64,000 nt of DNA from Candidatus Eisenbacteria bacterium. Its GTDB lineage: Bacteria; Orphanbacterota; Orphanbacteria; Orphanbacterales; Orphanbacteraceae. Position numbers and translations under genes: made by a program. Shown here piece by piece: positions 58,324-64,000 of this stretch (the stretch's first letter is position 1; every line of letters begins with the position of its first letter). The notes beneath the pieces are model-generated. The model did no database searches, was not told the DNA's origin, and saw only the letters and a program-made list of their open reading frames with translations. The stretch lies in NCBI GenBank assembly GCA_016930695.1, contig JAFGGD010000030.1:120321-184320 (forward strand), given 5' to 3'.

Positions 58324-59561
58324 GCGACCTGCTGCAACAGTACGCCGAGGTGGCGGGCGAGGAGGTAGTGGAACACCTCCACCAATTGGCGGCACCGCTC
58401 CGGGGGATGAGGGTGGTCCACGTAAACTCCACTCGCGTCGGCGGCGGCGTGGCGGAGATTCTGGACAAATTGGTTCCCCTGAAACGGGAACTGGGAATCG
58501 ACGCGACGTGGGAGGTGATTTCCGGACCGAGCGAGTTCTACCAGTGCACCAAGTCGTTTCACAACGGTCTCCAGGGGAACCGGGCGCCCGTTTCGGACTC
58601 GCTCCTCCGCGTCTTCGAGGAGACGAACCGGCAAAACGCCGAGGAGCTGCGGGAAAAACTGGCGACGGCCGACCTGGTGATCATTCACGACCCCCAGCCC
58701 GCGCCACTCCTCCGATTCGTCCCCGAGAGAACCGGCAAATGGGTCTGGAGATGCCACATCGACGCGAGCCGCCCCTACCGGCCCACCTGGAAGTATCTGC
58801 GAGGTTTCGTGGCGGATTACGACGCCAGCATCTTCTCCCTGGCCGCCTTCTCCCAAGCCCTCCCGCACCCGGAATATCTGATCCCTCCCAGCATCGATCC
58901 GCTGAGCGATAAAAACCGGGAACTGGACCCGAAGGAGATCGGCGAGACGATCGCCCGGTTCGGCATCGATCCGGAGCGCCCCATGATCACGCAGGTTTCC
59001 CGCTTCGATCGTTTCAAGGATCCGGTGGGCGTCATCGAGGCGTACCGGATGACCAAGCGTTTCGTCTCGGGATTACAGCTCGTGCTCGCCGGCGGAGGCG
59101 CCAGCGACGATCCGGAGGGGGAAGCGGTGCTGCAGGAGGTCCGCTCGGCCGCCGAGGACGATCCGGACGTGCACATCCTCCTCCTACCGGCCGACGCGCA
59201 CCGGACCATCAACGCGTTGCAACGATCGTCGGACATCGTGCTTCAAAAATCCACGCGCGAAGGATTCGGACTCACCGTGACGGAGGCGATGTGGAAGGGG
59301 AAGCCGGTGATCGGCGGCGACACCGGCGGGATCCGCCTCCAGGTGGTCAACCACCAAACCGGTTTCCTGGTCAACACACCGGAGGGAGCGGCGCTCCGGA
59401 TCCGCTATCTGTACAGTAAAAGGCCGCTCATGGAGGATATGGGCCGAAAAGCGAGGGAGTTCGTGCGCGAGCATTTCCTGCTCACGCGGCACCTCCGGGA
59501 ATACCTCACCCTGATCTTGACCCTCACCCGTGGGACCGGCGATCGTGTGGTCCTGGACTGA
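58320..59561 (+). CDS. TreT-like trehalose synthase (GT4 glycosyltransferase)
   Basis: A 413-residue GT-B glycosyltransferase starting at the GTG overlapping DUF5752. The N-terminal MRVVHVNSTRVGGGVAEILD, IIHDPQPAPLLRF and WRCHIDASRP, and the C-terminal STREGFGLTVTEAMWKGKPV, match trehalose glycosyltransferring synthase (TreT), which joins NDP-glucose and glucose. The neighbouring otsB and otsA support a trehalose role; the exact acceptor is inferred. Confidence 0.82.
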   Translation: MSDLLQQYAEVAGEEVVEHLHQLAAPLRGMRVVHVNSTRVGGGVAEILDKLVPLKRELGIDATWEVISGPSEFYQCTKSFHNGLQGNRAPVSDSLLRVFEETNRQNAEELREKLATADLVIIHDPQPAPLLRFVPERTGKWVWRCHIDASRPYRPTWKYLRGFVADYDASIFSLAAFSQALPHPEYLIPPSIDPLSDKNRELDPKEIGETIARFGIDPERPMITQVSRFDRFKDPVGVIEAYRMTKRFVSGLQLVLAGGGASDDPEGEAVLQEVRSAAEDDPDVHILLLPADAHRTINALQRSSDIVLQKSTREGFGLTVTEAMWKGKPVIGGDTGGIRLQVVNHQTGFLVNTPEGAALRIRYLYSKRPLMEDMGRKAREFVREHFLLTRHLREYLTLILTLTRGTGDRVVLD

Positions 59562-59595
59562 TGAAGATCGCCCCGCCCCTTCGTCGAAGACCGGC

Positions 59596-60390
59596 ATGCG
59601 CGTTCTGAACGACCGAACGGATCCGGACGAATTCTTCGGGCGACTTGCGGCCGCGGCGCGGAGCGTGCTCCTTCTCGACTACGACGGCACGCTGGCCCCC
59701 TTCCGGGTCGAGAGGGAACTCGCCGTCCCCTATCCGGGCGTCCGGGATCTTCTTCGCGATCTGCTCCGGCTGAAACGCTGCCGAGTCGTGCTGGTCACCG
59801 GACGGTGGAGCGAACACGTCCTCCCCCTGCTCGGACTGGAACGGCCGCCGGAGATCTGGGCATCCCACGGATGGGAAAGGCGATTCCCCGACGGCCGCGT
59901 GGAGCTGGCCCCTCTCGAGGAGCCGACGGTGATGGGACTCGCCCAGGCGGATGATTGGGCGATCGCCGAGCGGTTGCAGGACAGGATCGAAAGAAAGCCG
60001 GCGGGGCTGGCGCTGCACTGGCGCGGCCTCCCGCCCGATCGCGTGGAGGACCTCCGCGCGCGCGCCGTCGAAGCCTGGACACGTTTCGCCGCCGGAAACG
60101 AACTCCTGATCGCCGAGTTCGACGGCGGCGTGGAACTCCGCGCCGGGGGACGGACCAAGGGCTTCGCCGTGGACACCGTGATCTCCGAGGTGGAGGACGA
60201 CGTCCCCTCGGCGTACCTCGGCGACGACTGGACCGACGAGGACGCCTTCCGTGCACTCGAGGGGAGGGGGCTCCGGGTGTTGGTGCGGGAAGAGCTCCGG
60301 CCCACCGCGGCGGACCTCTGGATCCGCCCGCCGGGGGAACTTCTCGAATTTCTGGGCCGCTGGATCGATGCGATGGGGGATCGGAAATGA
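59596..60390 (+). CDS. otsB: Trehalose-6-phosphate phosphatase
   Basis: 264 residues from the ATG at MRVLNDRTDP; an upstream in-frame start would overlap the TreT-like gene. HAD motifs: LLDYDGTLAPF (nucleophile), VLVTGRWSEHV, and the metal motif YLGDDWTDEDAF. It removes phosphate from trehalose-6-phosphate. The stop overlaps otsA by ATGA. Confidence 0.9.
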   Translation: MRVLNDRTDPDEFFGRLAAAARSVLLLDYDGTLAPFRVERELAVPYPGVRDLLRDLLRLKRCRVVLVTGRWSEHVLPLLGLERPPEIWASHGWERRFPDGRVELAPLEEPTVMGLAQADDWAIAERLQDRIERKPAGLALHWRGLPPDRVEDLRARAVEAWTRFAAGNELLIAEFDGGVELRAGGRTKGFAVDTVISEVEDDVPSAYLGDDWTDEDAFRALEGRGLRVLVREELRPTAADLWIRPPGELLEFLGRWIDAMGDRK

Positions 60391-61844
60391 CGCGCTGCCC
60401 CAACTGCCTGGTCGTCGTTTCCAACCGCCTGCCGGTGGTGGTCGACCGGGACGAATCGGGTTGGCGGATCCGCCGCGGTTCGGGCGGTCTGGTGACCGCC
60501 ATGGCGCCGATCCTGCGCGACCGTGGCGGCATCTGGATCGGATGGTCCGGCACCACCGCCGAGGGGGACCTTTCCGGGGCACTCGAGGAGGCGGGCCGCC
60601 GGAGCGGGTACGACCTGCGCGCGATCCCCCTCACCCCGTCCGAGGAGCGCAATTTCTACCTCGGCTTCTCGAACGAGATCATCTGGCCACTCTTCCACGA
60701 TCTCCTGGACCGGTGCAACATGGACCCGGCCTACTGGGAGACCTACCAGACCGTGAACCGGAAATTCGCCGGCGCGATTCTGGAACACACCCGGGACGGG
60801 GATACGATCTGGGTGCACGACTATCACCTGATGAGCGCCGCTCAGGAAGTGCGGTCGGTCCGCGCCTCGCGGCGGCTCGCCTTCTTCCTCCACATCCCCT
60901 TCCCCTGCCCGGACATCTTTCAAAAACTCCCCTGGCGGGAGCAGGTGCTCCGTGACCTTCTCCACTACGATCTGATCGGCTTTCAAACGCAGCGAGACCG
61001 CATCAACTTCGTCCAATGCCTGCGCACGCTTCTCGGCGACGTCACGATCCGCGGAAAGGGACGCGTGATCGCGGCCGAACACGAGGGACACCAAACCCGC
61101 ATGGGCGTTTTCCCGATCAGCATCGACTACCGTTATTTCTCCCAGCGGGCCGGCACCGGCGAAGTGGCGGACATCGCCTGGAGAATCCACGAGAACATTC
61201 CGGAGCGGCAGATCATCCTCGGGGTGGACCGTCTCGATTACACGAAGGGGATTCCCCTCCGGCTCGAAGCGTTCCGCAACGCGCTGATCCGCTACCCCGA
61301 CCTCCACGGAAAAGTGACGCTGATCCAGGTGGTGGTGCCGAGCCGCGAGGACATACCCGAGTACCAAGCCCTGAAGATCGAGATCGAAAGCCTGGTCGGC
61401 GAGATCAACGGCCGATTCACCGTTTCCGGGTGGGTGCCGATCCACTACGTGTTCCGCGGCCTGGATACGGCCGAGCTTCTCGCCTACTACCGCACCGCGG
61501 AGATCGCCGTGATCACGCCGCTCAGGGACGGCATGAACCTGGTGGCGAAGGAATACTGCGCCTCCAGCCTGGAAGAGACGGGCGTGCTGATTCTGAGCGA
61601 GTTCGCCGGCGCCGCGGCCCAGCTCCGCCACGGCGCGATCTTGGTGAACCCGTTCGACGTGAACGCCGTGGGGGACGCCATCCACGACGCCTTTGTCATG
61701 CCCCACGAGGAGCGCCGGAAACGGATGCGGAAGCTGCGGCGGGGCATTCGAAAACATGATATCTTTTGGTGGGTCGACTCTTTCCTCCGGGCCGCGGTCG
61801 CCCGGGATCTGGACGATTATCCACCGGTGGAGCCCGGCTTCTAG
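60387..61844 (+). CDS. otsA: Trehalose-6-phosphate synthase
   Basis: A 485-residue GT20 enzyme. VVVSNRLPVVVDRD with GSGGLVTAM at the N terminus, WVHDYHLMS, GVDRLDYTKGIPLRL and LRDGMNLVAKEY are diagnostic. It joins NDP-glucose and glucose-6-phosphate. It closes the DUF5752-TreT-otsB-otsA operon. Two trehalose routes (TreT and OtsAB) in one operon is redundant. Confidence 0.93.
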   Translation: MTRCPNCLVVVSNRLPVVVDRDESGWRIRRGSGGLVTAMAPILRDRGGIWIGWSGTTAEGDLSGALEEAGRRSGYDLRAIPLTPSEERNFYLGFSNEIIWPLFHDLLDRCNMDPAYWETYQTVNRKFAGAILEHTRDGDTIWVHDYHLMSAAQEVRSVRASRRLAFFLHIPFPCPDIFQKLPWREQVLRDLLHYDLIGFQTQRDRINFVQCLRTLLGDVTIRGKGRVIAAEHEGHQTRMGVFPISIDYRYFSQRAGTGEVADIAWRIHENIPERQIILGVDRLDYTKGIPLRLEAFRNALIRYPDLHGKVTLIQVVVPSREDIPEYQALKIEIESLVGEINGRFTVSGWVPIHYVFRGLDTAELLAYYRTAEIAVITPLRDGMNLVAKEYCASSLEETGVLILSEFAGAAAQLRHGAILVNPFDVNAVGDAIHDAFVMPHEERRKRMRKLRRGIRKHDIFWWVDSFLRAAVARDLDDYPPVEPGF

Positions 61845-61891
61845 CCGGCCGCATCCCCCCGAAAAGCTCCCCGGAACCCCGAAGGAACGGG

Positions 61892-61920
61892 TTGACAAGT
61901 CATCCCTCCCATGCCATTAT
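61892..61920 (+). promoter_or_regulatory. Strong sigma-70-type promoter of the L3 gene
   Basis: A perfect TTGACA (61892-61897) and CATTAT (61915-61920) with 17-base spacing, 45 bases before the rplC ATG. An AGGAGG site lies at about 61951. Confidence 0.75.
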
Positions 61921-61965
61921 TTCATTTCTGGCTTGGAAAACCGTCAGTTCAGGAGGATAGAGAGT

Positions 61966-62622
61966 ATGGCTATCGGTATGCTGGGCCGCAAGATCGGCAT
62001 GACCCAGCGATTCAACGAAGAGGGACACGCCATCCCGGTCACCGTGATCGAGGCGATTCCCTGCCCGATCGTTCAGAAGAAAACCAAGGACAAGGAAGGA
62101 TACAACGCCATCCAGATCGGTTATGGGCGGCGTAAAAAGAACCGGACCACGCGGCCGATGGCCGGGCACTTCCAGAAGGCGGGAGTGGAGCCGGCCCGCG
62201 TGCTCATGGAATCGCGAGTCTCCGACGATGAGATCGCGGAGCTGGAAGTGGGCGGCACGATCGATATCGATCGTTTCGAGCCGGGCGACTGGGTGGACGT
62301 GGTGGGCCGTTCCAAAGGGCGCGGTTTCGCCGGCGTGATCAAGCGTCACAACTTCTCCGGGAAGAACCAAACCCACGGCACCCACGAGTTCTTCCGCCAC
62401 GGCGGCTCCATCGGCCAGTGCGCCACGCCGGGCCGTCTCTTCAAGGGACGGAAGATGCCCGGGCAGATGGGGAACGTAAGGACCATGGTCATGAACCTCC
62501 GCGTGGAGGAGGTCCTACCGGATCAGAACCTGATCCTGATTCGCGGCGGCATCCCCGGCGCGCGGAACGGCATGGTCCTGATCCGCAAAGCGGTCAAGAA
62601 GGCGGGTCGCAAGAAGGTTTGA
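61966..62622 (+). CDS. rplC: Ribosomal protein uL3, stand-alone gene
   Basis: 218 residues; MLGRKIGMTQRFNEEGHAIPVTVIEA at the start and the L3 signature (FSGKNQTHGTHEFFRHGGSIG, GRKMPGQMGN) with a complete length. Normally rplC is second in the S10 operon, before rplD. Here it stands alone between otsA and a DUF5989 gene, with its own promoter and terminator. It may be a relocated sole copy or a paralogue. Confidence 0.93.
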   Translation: MAIGMLGRKIGMTQRFNEEGHAIPVTVIEAIPCPIVQKKTKDKEGYNAIQIGYGRRKKNRTTRPMAGHFQKAGVEPARVLMESRVSDDEIAELEVGGTIDIDRFEPGDWVDVVGRSKGRGFAGVIKRHNFSGKNQTHGTHEFFRHGGSIGQCATPGRLFKGRKMPGQMGNVRTMVMNLRVEEVLPDQNLILIRGGIPGARNGMVLIRKAVKKAGRKKV

Positions 62623-62642
62623 CCGACGAACCGGTTCCGTCC

Positions 62643-62672
62643 GGGAGTCCCGCCCCGCGGGGCTCCCTTTTT
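62643..62672 (+). terminator. Terminator of rplC
   Basis: GGGAGTCCCGC and GCGGGGCTCCC pair (one G-U) and are followed by TTTTT, 20 bases after the L3 stop. Confidence 0.85.
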
Positions 62673-62744
62673 CTTCGCGCCCCGTCGCGAAAGGGATCCG
62701 CTCCCCGACCGGGGAGCCGCGAGCCGGCAAGAGGGAGGAACCCC

Positions 62745-62906
62745 ATGGGGGGGAAACTGTCGATCCTCCGCGAGCTGTTTCAGTTTCTGATCCACCGGAA
62801 GAAGTGGTGGCTCGCGCCGATCCTGGTGCTTCTCGTCCTTCTCAGCCTTCTGATCGTTCTGACCGAGGGATCCGCGGTCGCCCCGTTCATCTACACCCTC
62901 TTTTAA
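62745..62906 (+). CDS. DUF5989 small membrane protein
   Basis: A 53-residue protein with a good gagggagga site. The sequence LSILRELFQFLIHRKKWWLAP followed by one hydrophobic helix (ILVLLVLLSLLIVL) and the ending APFIYTLF is the DUF5989 pattern. Often encoded near SxtJ-like membrane proteins. Function unknown. Confidence 0.78.
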   Translation: MGGKLSILRELFQFLIHRKKWWLAPILVLLVLLSLLIVLTEGSAVAPFIYTLF

Positions 62907-62927
62907 TCGCCTCGTTCGGACAGAACG

Positions 62928-62962
62928 CGCGGGCCGCTTCCGGCGACCCGTTTTTGTTTTTT
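62928..62962 (+). terminator. Probable terminator after the DUF5989 gene
   Basis: An imperfect GC stem (CGGGCCG with CGGCGACCCG) is followed by TTTTTGTTTTTT. The remaining 63000-63205 stretch shows no gene. Confidence 0.6.
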
Positions 62963-63205
62963 CGGCGGCGCCGTAACGACCACGATGTAGGCGCCCGGCG
63001 GCCCCGATCGACCACGCCGTGATCCCCCCCGGCCGGACACGCCACGGAAAGCGAACGCCAATCCGTTGCAAGCAAGCCGCTTCGTCGATTCGGCGCGGCG
63101 GCGGGAGCGGGCACGTCCCTTGCCATTCCCCAGAAGAAGCGAGGGAGAGAGAAGGCCCGGCGGCCGGTACCCGCCAAAGGCCCACCCACGATCCCCACAG
63201 GAATT

Positions 63206-64000
63206 ATGCCCGCACTACGCCTCTTCCTATTAGCCCTCCCCGGTATCTTGACGGCTCACCGGGTCACTCTCCCCCCGCACGCGGCCGCCGGGGCGCTGTT
63301 CGGGCTTCTGCTCCTCCATGCGGCAGCCCGTTTACGGGCGAGCGCGACGATCGATAGGATCGCGCTCCTCCTGATCCCCGCCGTCGCCGCCCTCGCGGCA
63401 TGGGAGACGAGGACCACCCCGTCCGGGCCGCCCCCGCCCACGGGACGGACCGTCCATCTCGCCGCGCGCCTCCTCGGCGGTGTGGATCGTAGCGGAGCGG
63501 CTCCCGTCCGGATCACCGCCGGACCCGGCGCGGGGAACCGCCTTCTGATCCGGCTCCCCGAAGGGGAGGAGTGGAGCGGTGCAGGTTCCGTTCTCCCGAA
63601 GGGAACGTGGATCGAAGCGGAGGGCCGCTTCGAACCGTATCCGGAACCGCGAAATCCCTACGCCCCGGATCGTTACGCGGGAGAACGCCGCAGGGGAGGG
63701 GCGGGGATCCTTCGCGCGGAAAGCGCGCGGGTGAGCGGGAAGGGAGGGGGGTTTCTCGCCCCGATCGCCGGCGGGATACGGAAGAGGGCGGACCGTCTCG
63801 GCGGAGAGGAGGGGGCGCTCTATCTCGCTCTCTTCCTGGGAGACCGCTCCCGGCTGGACCCGGAGACGGTCGAATCGTTCCGGGAAACCGGGCTCGCCCA
63901 TCTGCTCGCCCTCTCCGGTCTTCACCTCGGTATTTTCTACGCGCTCCTCCGCGTCCCCCTCGGCGTCGTCCCGATCCCGCGGCGGTGGGTCCCGGTGTCG
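63206..64000 (+). CDS. comEC: ComEC/Rec2 competence protein, N-terminal part (cut by the window end)
   Basis: 265 codons are visible from an ATG after cacaggaatt and the frame stays open to the end. Two N-terminal membrane helices (LRLFLLALPGILTA; AAAGALFGLLLLHAA) precede an OB-like DUF4131 domain (GTWIEAEGRFEPYPEPRNPYAPDRY). Then comes the start of the competence domain with LFLGDRSRLDPETVESFRETGL and LLALSGLHLGIFYALLR. ComEC forms the DNA uptake channel in the inner membrane. The C-terminal part lies outside the window. Confidence 0.88.
   Translation, partial: MPALRLFLLALPGILTAHRVTLPPHAAAGALFGLLLLHAAARLRASATIDRIALLLIPAVAALAAWETRTTPSGPPPPTGRTVHLAARLLGGVDRSGAAPVRITAGPGAGNRLLIRLPEGEEWSGAGSVLPKGTWIEAEGRFEPYPEPRNPYAPDRYAGERRRGGAGILRAESARVSGKGGGFLAPIAGGIRKRADRLGGEEGALYLALFLGDRSRLDPETVESFRETGLAHLLALSGLHLGIFYALLRVPLGVVPIPRRWVPVS

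Noticed and set aside
1-64000. Signs of a phage, plasmid or insertion sequence
   Set aside because: No transposase, integrase, phage structural or replication gene was recognised, and codon style is uniform across the window.

Overview
The window is a GC-rich bacterial chromosome segment with densely packed genes. Most consecutive same-strand genes overlap by ATGA, GTGA or TGATG, or lie a few bases apart. A subtilase with a C-terminal FlgD-type Ig/sorting-like domain, a complete MoxR/Bat operon, DUF5752 and DUF5989 proteins and the GC-rich coding style suggest an uncultured FCB-type or neighbouring lineage (Candidatus Eisenbacteria, Krumholzibacteriota or similar). That placement is an inference from gene content. 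No rRNA, tRNA or CRISPR array was recognised, and no insertion sequence.

Layout. 0-10.7 kb: a secreted subtilase, then moxR, DUF58, an unnamed membrane protein, batA, batB, batC, batD and batE. 10.7-18.6 kb: a region of inverted repeats, a group-2 RpoD-family sigma factor, a putative tRNA-queuosine mannosyltransferase, an SRPBCC/HAD pair, a nitroreductase overlapping a Sec-exported nickel superoxide dismutase, a UPF0282-like hydrolase, a small EamA protein, and a ferritin-like/GGDEF fusion. 18.7-24.6 kb: hypF-C-D-E and hypA-B for [NiFe] maturation. 24.8-30.2 kb: a cytosolic NAD-linked [NiFe] hydrogenase (hoxF-U-Y-H), its protease hoxW and a one-domain response regulator, then a terminator. 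30.4-37.9 kb: a membrane histidine kinase, the [FeFe] maturases hydG-F-E, a GAF histidine kinase and a TM1266-like ACT protein, then a terminator. 38.2-43.5 kb: rex, hydC, hydB, hydA (trimeric bifurcating-type [FeFe] hydrogenase) and a second one-domain response regulator, then a terminator. 43.6-46.2 kb (minus strand): cheY and a cheA with permuted domain order.

46.4-57.4 kb holds mostly metabolic and stress genes: GNAT, a dihydroorotate-dehydrogenase-like flavoprotein, urocanate hydratase, a ferritin-like protein, a third related response regulator, MntP, fructose-bisphosphate aldolase, an iron alcohol dehydrogenase, a peroxiredoxin, a YkgJ protein, and an ECF sigma/anti-sigma/secreted protein operon. 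57.6-61.8 kb is a trehalose operon (DUF5752, TreT-like, otsB, otsA). 61.9-64 kb has a stand-alone ribosomal protein L3 gene with its own promoter and terminator, a DUF5989 protein, and the start of comEC, cut by the window end.

How it may work together. The core is a redox and hydrogen island. Two different cytosolic NAD(P)-coupled hydrogenases and all maturation genes visible here for both lie side by side. Interleaved with them are two sister histidine kinases, a family of output-less receivers that close each hydrogenase operon, the NADH sensor Rex, and nearby oxygen or iron-linked proteins. The most interesting possibility is a dedicated phosphorelay coupling hydrogenase expression or activity to signalling. 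This is inferred from operon structure and sequence similarity only.
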